Assembly (NCBI RefSeq): GCF_029360805.1
Contig: NZ_JARKNC010000010.1
Location: 485,287-549,286 of the forward strand
Source: Daejeonella sp. JGW-45
GTDB taxonomy: Bacteria > Bacteroidota > Bacteroidia > Sphingobacteriales > Sphingobacteriaceae
Reading direction: 5' to 3'
Length of the DNA stretch: 64,000 nt
The position numbers and the translations under genes were made by a program. The notes under the pieces were generated by a model. It searched no databases and was not told the DNA's origin. It saw nothing but the letters and a program-made list of their open reading frames with translations. This document shows positions 34,502 through 43,693 of this stretch, piece after piece. Numbering within the stretch: position 1 is the first letter of the stretch; each line of letters opens with the position of its first letter.

Positions 34502-35929
34502 TTATATTAAAGAAAAAGATTTTGGCAGATGGGGTCGATAAGGGCTATTTTTTTGAAGAAAGCTGGTCAAGGCATCTACTACATGTATACTCAGATCGAT
34601 CCGGTTCTTACCTAAATTCTTCGGCACACCCTGTTGGGTAACGAAGGCAACCTTGTAAATACTACCGGGTCTTAAATGCTCCTTTCCAATGAATACGTCC
34701 TGTAGCCTGAAGCCTTTCGGGTTTTCAATTCTGATATAAGCGGTTAATCCCAGACACCGTTTAACATAACCACCCATCTGTTTCATCGGATCTGCCGAAA
34801 AGGTACGTTCGAGATTTTCTTCCAGCATGTCGAGGATTTCTTTACCTGTAAGCTCAACGACTGAAACGGGAGGATTCATTGGAATGATATTAAACAGATC
34901 CCATCGATTCACTGGTCCGGCAGGGATAGGCACCCCATACCTCCAACCGTTTGAAAATGCGATATCAGCCGATGAGGTTTCTTTGATGGATTGTAGTAAA
35001 AGATCGTCCATAGACGATTCCAGCGTATTATAGCGATCCAGTAAAATACTGGTTTCACCCACATGCTCCTTCTGCAACTTTTGATAAGGCTTCATGATAG
35101 CTTCAATAAGCTGATCCATCTCTTTATCCGGCTCAATGCTATCGTTAACCGGAATAAGCTGGTATTTATAGCTGTTGATTTGCTTGTCCAAAATTTCAAG
35201 CTCCAGATGGCCTAAAAAAGATCCATGGCAGCCACATTGGATAAGAATGGTATCATTGATCAGACTTGGTTCAGATAAGCGGTTATGTGTATGAGCGCTC
35301 AGGCATACGTCAATGCCCTTAATCTCTGAAAGCATTTTTATGTCCTGAGGATAACCATTATGGGAAAGAAGAAAAACCAGGTCTGCTCCTTCCATTTTTA
35401 CCTGCTCGATGTAGCGGGGTAATTCCTCTGTGCCGTCTGTTATTTTTAATCCATCGCTAAAATTTTCAGGCATTGTTTTATCAATGATATTTGAGCAGAT
35501 ACCAATTATGGCAATCTTTACACTTTCTACTGCCTGGATAATAAAAGGCTTAAGAAAAAGGGTTTCATCGTTCTTGTAAACATTGATGCCCAAAACCGGA
35601 TAATTGAGCTGATCATTCAGCTTAAGCAGTTGATCAGGTCCATAGGCAAAATCCCAATGCCCAACCATGGCATTAAATCCAATTTTATTTAATACCGGAA
35701 CTATTGCTTCGCCTTTAGATTTAACGACCGGCAATGTGCCATGAAATGTATCACCACCATCAAGGACTAAAGTATTTAGGTTTTGCCTGCGGATATCCTT
35801 GATCAGGCTGTAGATACGGGAATATCCTCCCATTACTTTTGTTTCCCGGCTTTCGGCATCAAACATTAGTTCCGGATGAGGCTCCAGGTAGCCATGTACA
35901 TCATTTAAATAGGCGATGGATAATTTCAT
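34502..35929 (-). CDS. SoxB-like metallophosphoesterase/5'-nucleotidase-type hydrolase (cytoplasmic)
   Basis: A 475-residue two-domain enzyme without signal peptide (MKLSIAYLNDVHGYLEPH). Metal motifs: YLNDVHG, LDGGDTFHG, VGHWDFAYG, LSHNGYP and SAHTHNRL. A His in GHWD where nucleotidases have Asn (GNHE) is the form seen in SoxB, the thiosulfohydrolase. The C-terminal nucleotidase domain is present (SNGWRYGVPI). Its paralogue at 37805 has a signal and different ligands. It is the last gene of the putative sulfur operon. Substrate inferred only. Confidence 0.8.
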   Translation of the reverse strand: MKLSIAYLNDVHGYLEPHPELMFDAESRETKVMGGYSRIYSLIKDIRRQNLNTLVLDGGDTFHGTLPVVKSKGEAIVPVLNKIGFNAMVGHWDFAYGPDQLLKLNDQLNYPVLGINVYKNDETLFLKPFIIQAVESVKIAIIGICSNIIDKTMPENFSDGLKITDGTEELPRYIEQVKMEGADLVFLLSHNGYPQDIKMLSEIKGIDVCLSAHTHNRLSEPSLINDTILIQCGCHGSFLGHLELEILDKQINSYKYQLIPVNDSIEPDKEMDQLIEAIMKPYQKLQKEHVGETSILLDRYNTLESSMDDLLLQSIKETSSADIAFSNGWRYGVPIPAGPVNRWDLFNIIPMNPPVSVVELTGKEILDMLEENLERTFSADPMKQMGGYVKRCLGLTAYIRIENPKGFRLQDVFIGKEHLRPGSIYKVAFVTQQGVPKNLGKNRIDLSIHVVDALTSFLQKNSPYRPHLPKSFSLI

Positions 35930-36074
35930 CAGAATATGATTTAATCAATGGATATGAAGGTCGCCCGGATTTCCTTATCAGACAAGCTTGCCTGAGCTTA
36001 CCGGTTTTCGGTTCATAGGGTTTGGTTTTGTAGGATTTGATCGCTTTGAATGCCCATCAACCGAACATACAACC

Positions 36075-36461
36075 CTATAAGGCTTCAATTACTTTTTGCA
36101 ACCTAGCTCTGATTTCATGTGCAATATCATTCAAAGCACTATTTTCTATAGCCTTCATAGATGCTGCCGGATCTACAGCCGAAACCTCTACCTCCCCGGC
36201 TACTTTTTCCTGAACAATTACATTACACGGCAGCATGGTTCCAATTTTATCTTCTGCCAGTAAGGCTTTGTAGGCAAATGGCGGATTGCAAGCTCCCAGG
36301 ATTTTATAGTTATAAAAGTCAACATCTAATTTTTTCTTTAGGGTGACTTTTATATCAATTTCAGTTAGTATGCCAAAACCCTCCTCTTTAAGAGCATCAG
36401 TTACTTTTTGAATGGCATTGTCGAAGCTTCCTTTAATTGTTTTGCTAAAATAATATTCCAT
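36075..36461 (-). CDS. DUF302 protein
   Basis: A 128-residue soluble protein with the DUF302 core: FDNAIQKVTDALKEEGFGILTEIDI, then YKILGACNPPFAYKALLAEDKIGTMLPCNVIV. The family has no known enzymatic role but often occurs near sulfur and thiol genes. Two cysteines (GACNP and MLPCN) are placed as in other members. It lies between the AcfC-like gene and the second SoxB-like gene. Confidence 0.88.
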   Translation of the reverse strand: MEYYFSKTIKGSFDNAIQKVTDALKEEGFGILTEIDIKVTLKKKLDVDFYNYKILGACNPPFAYKALLAEDKIGTMLPCNVIVQEKVAGEVEVSAVDPAASMKAIENSALNDIAHEIRARLQKVIEAL

Positions 36462-36510
36462 GATTTTTTATTTTTAAGGTATTCCTTTCAAATTATTCTT
36501 TTTTTATTTT

Positions 36511-37254
36511 TTATTCCCATCCCCATTTTTTGAAAATAGCATGACCTTCTGCAGACAACAAAAACTGTATAAATTGCCGGGCTTCTGACTTTTGATTGGA
36601 AATGGTTGTAACAGAAATAGGCGTTCCCCTGTATACGGTTTGCTTTTTGGGGATTTCTACCAGCTCAGATACATCCTTTAGCCTGTTATGCCACGATGCA
36701 AAAATTATTATTGCATCATATTTAGTATCAGCCTTCCATGCATCAATTGCTATTGCAGTATTACCAAAAGCTCCTTTGATGTTTTTTTGGATCCCTCCAA
36801 TCAAATTTTGCCTTCCGGCCAGGTCTTCCCACATTCCTAATTGCCCGGCGCCGGTAATTTCTAATATATTGATACCTGGTTTGGCCAGATCTTTCAGTGA
36901 AGTAATATTTTTAGGGTTTCCAGGACGAACTAAAATTCCTGCCCGCCTTTTATATAATTCAGTTCTTGTAGTACTGTCCATTAATCCCGGGTGCTGCATT
37001 TTAAACTGAGTAAGCATGTATTCGGCACCTCCGAACACCAGGTCTGCGTTCTGTTTTGCTTTCTCTATCCATTTTGGCTCTGGCCCTGCAGTTACTTTAA
37101 CAGATATGGAATGTTTCATAGAAAACACTTTCGCGCATTCCTCCATGGCGGCCCCCGGTCCGCCGGGTCCATAAACATATAAGGTATCCTGCTTGGATTG
37201 TGCCTGGGACAATGCAGGGAGAATATAAAAGGCTAAAACGATTAAAGTTTTCAT
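36511..37254 (-). CDS. AcfC-like periplasmic substrate-binding protein
   Basis: A 247-residue protein with signal peptide (MKTLIVLAFYILPALSQAQ) and a ModA/AcfC-type type 2 periplasmic fold: LYVYGPGGPGAAMEECAKVF, DLVFGGAEYMLTQF, RRAGILVRPGNPKNI and a C-terminal QFIQFLLSAEGHAIFKKWGW. It should bind an oxyanion or small acid. No ABC transporter subunits are adjacent. In this sulfur cluster a sulfur oxyanion ligand is plausible, but not shown. Confidence 0.8.
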   Translation of the reverse strand: MKTLIVLAFYILPALSQAQSKQDTLYVYGPGGPGAAMEECAKVFSMKHSISVKVTAGPEPKWIEKAKQNADLVFGGAEYMLTQFKMQHPGLMDSTTRTELYKRRAGILVRPGNPKNITSLKDLAKPGINILEITGAGQLGMWEDLAGRQNLIGGIQKNIKGAFGNTAIAIDAWKADTKYDAIIIFASWHNRLKDVSELVEIPKKQTVYRGTPISVTTISNQKSEARQFIQFLLSAEGHAIFKKWGWE

Positions 37255-37287
37255 AAATACTTGCTTAAAAATTTTTACAAAAATTTC

Positions 37288-37743
37288 CTATGGATGAACT
37301 ATCGCCCAGCCCTGATAATGTCGAATGATGATCTCACCATTTCCGCTGGGTACAAATGAGATGAAAGAGAATAATGAGCTTTTATCAATTTTACGTTCCC
37401 TTAGCGTATTTTCACACTGGGCAAGAATTACACCTTTTGCCTGTAACTCCAGCAAGGTTTTTTCGAATGGCCCGGTTTTGTCGAATACCTTAACCCCATC
37501 TCCGAACACTACTAATTCAACATTCAGTTTACCTTCAAGCCGGGGGTCAGCAAGGGCATTTTTAATATTTTTTAGCGTAGCGTTTATTTTTTTATCATCG
37601 CCGTTATTTAAAACATAGAGCGCTTTATAATTTTTGCGTTTGGCTTCCGCGCCAGTAAAAATGGTAGGAGGTTGTTGAGAAAATGCTGGATTAACTGTGA
37701 TGATTAAAACTAATGCTGCAAAAGGGATCAAAAGATTTTTCAT
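37288..37743 (-). CDS. Exported DsrE/F-like protein
   Basis: A 151-residue protein starting MKNLLIPFAALVLIITVNPAFSQ, a signal peptide. The start at 37743 is chosen over an upstream one inside the SoxB gene. The rest is DsrE-like (KALYVLNNGDDKKINATLKN, LNVELVVFGDGVKVF, ELQAKGVILAQCENTLRERK), with the Cys in the position of the sulfur-carrying Cys of DsrE. A periplasmic sulfur carrier is a reasonable guess. Gap to the SoxB-like gene 61 bp. Confidence 0.8.
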   Translation of the reverse strand: MKNLLIPFAALVLIITVNPAFSQQPPTIFTGAEAKRKNYKALYVLNNGDDKKINATLKNIKNALADPRLEGKLNVELVVFGDGVKVFDKTGPFEKTLLELQAKGVILAQCENTLRERKIDKSSLFSFISFVPSGNGEIIIRHYQGWAIVHP

Positions 37744-37804
37744 TTTAATATAGTTTGTTTTTAATGGCAATGAAGCTATCATGAGATAAATATGTAAAAT
37801 GAGA

Positions 37805-39556
37805 TTAAACAAACTTATAATCGTAGCCTTCCAGCTGTGAAAGTAATGCTGCCGGCTGATCTGTCGCAATTACCCGGCCATCTATTTTTGGAGATACGGG
37901 TGAATGGACAGCCAAGTATTCGGTCATAATCTGGTGTAAGGTAACACCAAGTTTTTTTGGATTTTGAACGTGCTCTACCCTGCATAGGGTATCATCCGGG
38001 TCGCCTTCTCTCTCACAGGCAATGATGCTATACATTTTTTTCGTATCAATCATTTTTCCTTTTACCTTTACACTGTTAAGCCGCTTCCCCCTGCTGTTGT
38101 TTGCAGAAAAATCTATTTCCATGCCCGAAAACCGGATCACCCAACCTCCGAAACGCTCAGCCGGGTTTTCCGCAAAAACATTATGTAGTTCCCGTTCCAG
38201 CCAGTCCCACAATTGTTGACCGGTGACTTCACCGGCTTTGGCATCGCTGTCTACAGGCAGCATGCTCCATAAAAATTCATGGGTAATTTCCGCTGTACCC
38301 GTTTTAGCATCTGGCAATAACGGAGGACAGAATCTAAACCCGTTACTGAGCGCAATCTCAGGTTGAAATTTCCACATAATGGCATCGGTAATCATATTAT
38401 CCATGGGATTTTCCAGTACATAATACCTTACCAAAGGCACGGTAGATATGCCAATAACTTTATCTAGTTTCTCCTTGTAAGGTTCTCTTGCTTTATTTAC
38501 TAAATCTATCATCTCCTGATCCGCTTTGTATAGATCCGGATCGACATCTAACAATTGATAATTATGATCCTTTATTTTACCGTTCTCCACAACAATATCC
38601 AAGCGTGATATAAATGATCCGAATGCGCCTGGTTCTGTTACTTTCGCATACTTTGCTTCAATTGGCTTTCTTACTCTTTCGTGGGTATCAGCGCCCAATA
38701 TATAATCTACTCCTTCGATTTCCTTATTATTTCCCAAATCAACCTGTTGAGCAAGACCCATATGTGTAACAAGGAAAACCATGCTGCATTTCTCGTAATC
38801 TCTTAGCATTCGAACATATTTTGCCACATTCAGATCAGGCTTGGTAAATTTTATACCTGCGCTGTAGGCTGGCGACTGCCTTTTTGGTGTTAGGGGATCA
38901 TTATAGCCGATAAAGCCGATTTTAATCCCTCCCAGATTATTGGTCCAATACGGCGGAAACATTAGGTCACCGTTTTCACTATCCTTTGTATCATGGAACA
39001 TGTTGGCACAGATCTTCTGGGCGTGGTAGTTGCCCATATCTTTTCGCATCATTTCTTTGCCGTAAACAACTTCCCAGTTTCCGGGTAATACCAGGTCATA
39101 ACCTATATTATTGATCAGCGGAACGATAGCCTGACCTTCGCTCAACGCTGCAACGGCTCCCCCCTGAAAACAATCTCCTCCATCTATAACAAGTGTATTC
39201 CCAGGATTTTGGGCTTTGAGGGTATTTATCATTGTTTTCAGGACTGCAAAGCCGCCTCTTCTTTTATAAACCGGAAGATTATTTTCCCAGAAAAATTCAT
39301 CATGCGTATACAGTTGCGCATGTATATCCGCAGTATGTAAGAGGGTAATATGGTTGGCTTTACCTGCTTTGACCGCATGGCTCTTTATAATCTCTGAGGT
39401 ATGATACTCATTGCCTGAAATAGCAGAAGCTACCTGCGGCAGGCCAGAAAATGCTAAACCAGCCATACCTGCGGTTTTCAGGAATGTACGGCGGGCATTA
39501 CCGCAGTTACAGAGATTAGATTCTTTTTTTGAAAACATATTTGCTGGACTAGTCAT
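37805..39556 (-). CDS. soxB: SoxB-like exported metallohydrolase
   Basis: A 583-residue enzyme with a Tat-type signal (RRTFLKTAGMAGLAFSG). Metal motifs: LLHTADIHAQLY, IDGGDCFQGG, LPGNWEVVYG, VTHMGLAQQ and GADTHERV. The last is usually G-H-x-H; here the first His is Asp. The C-terminal substrate domain contains SNGFRFCPPLLP. SoxB hydrolyses sulfate from a thiosulfate-carrier adduct; 5'-nucleotidases share the fold. The nearby TsdA, rhodanese and DsrE genes favour a SoxB-like role. The gene follows tsdA by 13 bp. Confidence 0.82.
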   Translation of the reverse strand: MTSPANMFSKKESNLCNCGNARRTFLKTAGMAGLAFSGLPQVASAISGNEYHTSEIIKSHAVKAGKANHITLLHTADIHAQLYTHDEFFWENNLPVYKRRGGFAVLKTMINTLKAQNPGNTLVIDGGDCFQGGAVAALSEGQAIVPLINNIGYDLVLPGNWEVVYGKEMMRKDMGNYHAQKICANMFHDTKDSENGDLMFPPYWTNNLGGIKIGFIGYNDPLTPKRQSPAYSAGIKFTKPDLNVAKYVRMLRDYEKCSMVFLVTHMGLAQQVDLGNNKEIEGVDYILGADTHERVRKPIEAKYAKVTEPGAFGSFISRLDIVVENGKIKDHNYQLLDVDPDLYKADQEMIDLVNKAREPYKEKLDKVIGISTVPLVRYYVLENPMDNMITDAIMWKFQPEIALSNGFRFCPPLLPDAKTGTAEITHEFLWSMLPVDSDAKAGEVTGQQLWDWLERELHNVFAENPAERFGGWVIRFSGMEIDFSANNSRGKRLNSVKVKGKMIDTKKMYSIIACEREGDPDDTLCRVEHVQNPKKLGVTLHQIMTEYLAVHSPVSPKIDGRVIATDQPAALLSQLEGYDYKFV

Positions 39557-39569
39557 TTAGGTTTTACAG

Positions 39570-40628
39570 TTAGCTCCCTTTCTGTACTATCGGTTTAAAG
39601 GGGCCATATTTGTGCTGTTCTTCAGAAAATTTATCCCCGTATGGCCCGAATGGAAAGTCTATGGGTTTCTTACTTAAATCTTTCCAGTCTTTCCTTTGAT
39701 CTTTATGAGGCCTGGGTCTGGAATTCACAAAAGCAGCTATATCCCATGCTTCTTCATCTGTAAGCTGAGGATTTTCATGTGAGACTCCTAAAGGCATATT
39801 ATTCTTGACAAAACCGGCAAAACTGCTTATTCTGTATAGACCGGCGCCATCATTATAACTATGATCTCCCCATAAAGGCGGATAGGTATAGCTGGTATTA
39901 TCGGGATTAAGCAACCCTTTACCGTTCTTACCATGACAAGAAATACACTTAGCTTTATAAACCGCAGAGCCCATTTTAGGATCTGCAGCCCGGTCAAGAA
40001 AAGCTAATTTCTGCAGCCCGGCTCCTTCGGGTGTTTTGCCCTTTTCCACTCCGGTTCCCAGCCATTTTATATAGGCGATCATGGCTCTCATTTCCTTACT
40101 GGAACTCTCGAGCGGCTTCCCGTTTAAACTCCTTTCAAAGCAGTCATTAATCCTTTTCTCTATACTTTCTTTAGTTCCCGATCGGGCACGAAATTTTGGA
40201 TAGGTGGCATATACTGCTGAATAATTGTTGCCAAATGGTTTGGTACCCGCATCTAAATGGCAATTCTGGCAGTTCATCCCGTTACTTATATTAGCTACCG
40301 TACCTCTAGGGCCCAGATAAGTTGAAGTATGGGCTATCAATTCCTTCCCATACCTTATAGTTTCACCATAATTATCCGAAGGAATGGATGTTTCTGAGGG
40401 AGGACTCCAATAGTTAACCACCTCTTTAGATGTTTCGGCAGCAGTTTGATCCGGAACAGGTTGAAATTCTGAGGAAGCAACTTGGTCTTCATTTTCATTT
40501 TTCCGCTGACTAAATATAACACTTACTAAAATCCCAGCCACCACGATAAATAATATCGAAATAATACCTGCCGCTCTTGAAGTTATAAGTAATGCCTTTT
40601 CCGTTTCATTTAACTTATTCTTGCCCAT
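39570..40628 (-). CDS. tsdA: TsdA-like dihaem cytochrome (thiosulfate dehydrogenase)
   Basis: A 352-residue membrane-anchored periplasmic dihaem cytochrome c. Haem 1 is at CQNCH (C120-H124) and haem 2 at CISCH (C228-H232); NNMPLG offers the Met ligand. INDCFERSLNGKPL (C163) matches the TsdA region whose Cys is the unusual axial ligand of haem 1. One TM anchor at about 15-38. TsdA couples two thiosulfates to tetrathionate. ATG at 40628 preferred over an upstream TTG. Second gene of the operon behind box 2. Confidence 0.83.
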   Translation of the reverse strand: MGKNKLNETEKALLITSRAAGIISILFIVVAGILVSVIFSQRKNENEDQVASSEFQPVPDQTAAETSKEVVNYWSPPSETSIPSDNYGETIRYGKELIAHTSTYLGPRGTVANISNGMNCQNCHLDAGTKPFGNNYSAVYATYPKFRARSGTKESIEKRINDCFERSLNGKPLESSSKEMRAMIAYIKWLGTGVEKGKTPEGAGLQKLAFLDRAADPKMGSAVYKAKCISCHGKNGKGLLNPDNTSYTYPPLWGDHSYNDGAGLYRISSFAGFVKNNMPLGVSHENPQLTDEEAWDIAAFVNSRPRPHKDQRKDWKDLSKKPIDFPFGPYGDKFSEEQHKYGPFKPIVQKGS

Positions 40629-40684
40629 TGAATTATAACTTTCTTCCTCCAATTATTAAGGTGGAGTATAATTGAATTAAGAAA

Positions 40685-40891
40685 TTATTGATTTGTCCTT
40701 TTCGTTCGTATACCAAATGGAGAGTACAGGGGACAAAAACCAATGAAGCTGGTTATGATGAATGCAACAGAAACAACCAGTAAAATGATGGCGTTGGTAC
40801 CTGAAATAACATTGGTGTAATAAAGCACCGCGATCACGATAGCGATCACAAATCGAAGTATGCGATCAAGATTCCCCATGTTTTTTATCAT
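40685..40891 (-). CDS. DUF2892 (YgaP-like) membrane protein
   Basis: A 68-residue protein with two membrane helices: NLDRILRFVIAIVIAVLYY and AIILLVVSVAFIITSFIGFCPLYSPFGI. The family is the membrane part of YgaP-type rhodaneses and is frequent in sulfur clusters. First gene after Crp/Fnr box 2, 57 bp before tsdA. Confidence 0.85.
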   Translation of the reverse strand: MIKNMGNLDRILRFVIAIVIAVLYYTNVISGTNAIILLVVSVAFIITSFIGFCPLYSPFGIRTKRTNQ

Positions 40892-40925
40892 CGTATTGGA
40901 TTTAGGTTAACGCTATCAACCATTT

Positions 40926-40970
40926 CAAATTTACTGTTGTCAATTAGAAGGTAAGGTGACAATTGTCACA
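40926..40970 (-). promoter_or_regulatory. Crp/Fnr box 2 and promoter of the DUF2892-tsdA-soxB operon
   Basis: GGTGACAATTGTCACA at 40955-40970 contains a perfect 14-bp palindrome. On the minus strand TAAATTTG (40926-40933) is a full TAnnTTTG element; its last G is 36.5 nt from the box centre. The first start codon follows 35 bp on. Confidence 0.82.
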
Positions 40971-41031
40971 TAATTCAAGTTTTATATTCATGCTGAAAAA
41001 GCATAAATGATCTGAAGCATTGTATAAAAAC

Positions 41032-42231
41032 TCAGGACATCCTGAATTTTATCAGTAATGCAGATAAAGCCGTGAGGACACCAATGTTTATCACAGCAAC
41101 CTCAAGACCAAAAGCATCAGCCAGGGCGCCTGATAAAAGCGCCCCAAAAACATATCCGGAATCCCGCCATAAACGGAAAACACCTATGCTCTCTGCTCTT
41201 TGCCCAGGATTGGTATAGTCTGCAATGGCTGCTAAAAATGCAGGGTAAACAATTGCCGTTCCCAGACCAAGTATTACGGAGATCAATATATAGTAATACA
41301 TTTCAGTAGCATATCCCATAAATATAATGGCGATACCCTGCATCAACATCCCCCAAAATAACAAGGCCTTTTTGGGAAATTTATCAGCTAGTTTCCCTGT
41401 AAATAGTTGACCAAGGCCCCAAATTGCCGGGTAGACAGAAACAACTATTCCAATTTCTTTAAGTCCATAGCCTTTGGCAGCCAACAAAACAGGTAATAAG
41501 CCCCAAACCATTCCGTCGTTTAAATTATTAACTAAACCTGCCTGGGTAATTGAAGAAAGATTTTTATGTCTGAATGTAGTATCAAGAAAAATATGCCTAA
41601 GGGGTTCTATTAATGAAAATTTCTTTTCATGAAGAGCAAATTTCCTGGTATCTTTTATCAGAAAAATACTTGCTAATAAGCCCAGTAGCGATAAGCTGAT
41701 TCCAATGTAAAAAGGGTAAGGTCTTAATCCATAGGTGCTGGCAATGTACCCGGTAAGCAGAGCCACTAATGCAACGGCCAGGTATCCGGCGAATTCATTC
41801 AGTCCCATAGCAAAGCCGCGATCCTTCTCTCCTACAAGGTCAATTTTCATTACAACGGTAGATGACCAGGTTAAGCCCTGACTGATCCCTAGAAATATAT
41901 TAGCGACGATGATCCAGTTCCAATGAGTGGCATAAATCAAGAAGAAAGGAACGGGCAGAGCAATGATCCATCCGTAGACCAGTAAATTTTTTCTGCCGAT
42001 TTTGTTTGATAATGCACCGGCAAAATAGTTGCTGGCTGCCTTGGTAAGACCAAATACTACAATAAAGGAAAGAACCGCTGACTGTGTTGCAAGAGAGAAT
42101 TCCTGCATGGCCAGTTCAGGAATAATAGTACGTTCCATGCCAACCATTCCCCCAACAAAGGCATTCACGAGAACCAAAAGAGAAAACTGTTTCCAATTTT
42201 CCCGGAGGCCTAGTCTGGCTTGATCAGACAC
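41032..42231 (-). CDS. Major facilitator transporter
   Basis: A 399-residue protein with twelve predicted helices. The segment SNKIGRKNLLVYGW after helix 2 is the MFS loop signature and GKLADKFPKKALLFWG its second copy. Starts with GTG at 42231 that overlaps the stop of the rhodanese gene by 1 bp (TAGTG), so they are coupled. Substrate unknown; within this cluster a sulfur compound is possible. Confidence 0.85.
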   Translation of the reverse strand: MSDQARLGLRENWKQFSLLVLVNAFVGGMVGMERTIIPELAMQEFSLATQSAVLSFIVVFGLTKAASNYFAGALSNKIGRKNLLVYGWIIALPVPFFLIYATHWNWIIVANIFLGISQGLTWSSTVVMKIDLVGEKDRGFAMGLNEFAGYLAVALVALLTGYIASTYGLRPYPFYIGISLSLLGLLASIFLIKDTRKFALHEKKFSLIEPLRHIFLDTTFRHKNLSSITQAGLVNNLNDGMVWGLLPVLLAAKGYGLKEIGIVVSVYPAIWGLGQLFTGKLADKFPKKALLFWGMLMQGIAIIFMGYATEMYYYILISVILGLGTAIVYPAFLAAIADYTNPGQRAESIGVFRLWRDSGYVFGALLSGALADAFGLEVAVINIGVLTALSALLIKFRMS

Positions 42232-42683
42232 TATTTGGCAAGAGGATAACCCTTATTGATCCAGTCAGTTTTAATGTTTGTAGGGAGGTTTAATAAGCGG
42301 GCTTTTGTAAACCCACTGCTCTGTAAAGCTTTAAAAGCGGGGCGAATATTTGGACACTTTTCGAACGGACAACACCCGCAATACACGACAATTGATGTAG
42401 TTTTAGGCAGTTTGGTAAGCGCTTTTTTGAATCGTTCAAGGTTTTCTTTTTCGCTGGCAGCGCCCATGTTTTTGGCCCCCTTAATATCTTCTACAACACC
42501 GATATTGAAAATTAAAGGCTTTGCAGCTTTAGAATTATTTATTAGAGCAGCCAATTGACCAGGCTGAATTAACTGATTTTTTGACCAGGGATCATTTGTT
42601 CCAGCCAGTCCCTTGTTAGGGAACTGCTGTGCAAATGTGCCGAAAGTTGTAATTACGGCGAGTATACTTAAGATTATTTTCAT
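42231..42683 (-). CDS. Exported rhodanese-like protein with extra cysteines
   Basis: A 150-residue protein with a signal peptide (MKIILSILAVITTFGTFAQ). The active loop is YCGCCPFEKCPN (C102, C104, C105, C110) in place of the simple CxxGxR of rhodaneses. Preceding LIFNIGVVEDIKGAKNMG fits the fold. The extra cysteines may bind a metal or take part in sulfur relay. It lies 36 bp after a YeeE/YedE gene. Confidence 0.78.
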   Translation of the reverse strand: MKIILSILAVITTFGTFAQQFPNKGLAGTNDPWSKNQLIQPGQLAALINNSKAAKPLIFNIGVVEDIKGAKNMGAASEKENLERFKKALTKLPKTTSIVVYCGCCPFEKCPNIRPAFKALQSSGFTKARLLNLPTNIKTDWINKGYPLAK

Positions 42684-42719
42684 GGTGCTTAATTTGTATA
42701 TCCTTCTAATTCCTTCAAT

Positions 42720-43133
42720 TCAATGCGGTAGTCTGTCTTTAATTAAACCGTAGATGTATGTTCCTACCAAAGAGCCAAGAACCACAATGATCATTGCCCA
42801 ATATCCATAACCTATATTTACAAACATAGGTCCCGGACAGGCTCCTGTTAAAGCCCACCCTAAGCCAAAAATCAAACCCCCGATCAGATACCGTGGAAAG
42901 CTCTTATCCTTGTCCTGAAAAACTATAGGATTCCCGTGATAATCCCGTATTTTGAACTTCTTCAATAAATACACTGCCAAGGCTCCAAGAAGCACAGCAG
43001 TTCCAATGATCCCAAACATATGAAATGACTGAAAACGGAACATTTCCTGTATGCGATACCATGATATAGCTTCTGATTTAGCCATTATTATACCGAATAA
43101 TACCCCTGTAACAATAAACTTCAGGCTTTTCAT
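42720..43133 (-). CDS. YeeE/YedE-family half protein (sulfur transport)
   Basis: A 137-residue membrane protein with about four helices and the signature GGLIFGLGWALTGACPGPMFVNIGYG (Cys in TGACPGP). YeeE imports thiosulfate through a relay of cysteines; this and the next gene look like two halves that together make one. Its ATG overlaps the stop of the partner (ATGA). Confidence 0.85.
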   Translation of the reverse strand: MKSLKFIVTGVLFGIIMAKSEAISWYRIQEMFRFQSFHMFGIIGTAVLLGALAVYLLKKFKIRDYHGNPIVFQDKDKSFPRYLIGGLIFGLGWALTGACPGPMFVNIGYGYWAMIIVVLGSLVGTYIYGLIKDRLPH

Positions 43134-43693
43134 ATTTTAAAGATCAATGGTAATAATAAATAAGTCATCAGTAAGCCCCCGGCGAAAAATCCAATTACTG
43201 CCAGGAGCGAAGGTAACTGCAGATTTGACAATCCGCTGATAGCATGTCCTGAGGTGCATCCTCCGGCATACCTGGCTCCAAAACCCACGAGCAAGCCTCC
43301 TGTAAGCAGGATTATAAACCCTTTAACGCTTAGTGCAAAGTCAGGCCCGAAAATATCTGAAGGATTCAGCTCACCATCAAAGGTTATACCTAATGATCTC
43401 AGATCTTGCACGGTAGCTTCAGATAGTTTTAAAGGCTGATCACTTTTAAGTATAGTTGAAGCCAATAGTCCGCCAAAAACAGAGCCCACCAGGAACAGTA
43501 GGTTCCATTTCTGCGTCTTCCAGTCAAAATCGAAAAATTTAACTTTTGCGCCAGCTCCAGCTATGGTACATAAGGTTCTCAAATTTGAAGAAACACCAAA
43601 AGATTTTCCAAAATAAATGAGCAAAACCATTGTAAATCCAATCATTGCTCCCGATGTATACCAGGGCCAGGGTTGTTTAATCAGTTCAAGCAT
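43130..43693 (-). CDS. YeeE/YedE-family half protein (sulfur transport)
   Basis: A 187-residue membrane protein. Start at 43693 (MLELIKQPWPWYTSGAMIGF) is chosen since the longer frame lies in the UspA gene. Helical, with GFGARYAGGCTSGHAISG carrying the Cys of the family and TLCTIAGAG another. Overlaps the stop of the UspA gene by 8 bp and the start of the partner half by 4 bp. Confidence 0.85.
   Translation of the reverse strand: MLELIKQPWPWYTSGAMIGFTMVLLIYFGKSFGVSSNLRTLCTIAGAGAKVKFFDFDWKTQKWNLLFLVGSVFGGLLASTILKSDQPLKLSEATVQDLRSLGITFDGELNPSDIFGPDFALSVKGFIILLTGGLLVGFGARYAGGCTSGHAISGLSNLQLPSLLAVIGFFAGGLLMTYLLLPLIFKI

Noticed and set aside
36015-36078. ATAGGGTT...AACCCTAT pairing as a terminator before the second SoxB-like gene
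   Set aside because: The loop is about 48 nt and one arm overlaps the DUF302 stop region; too weak to call.
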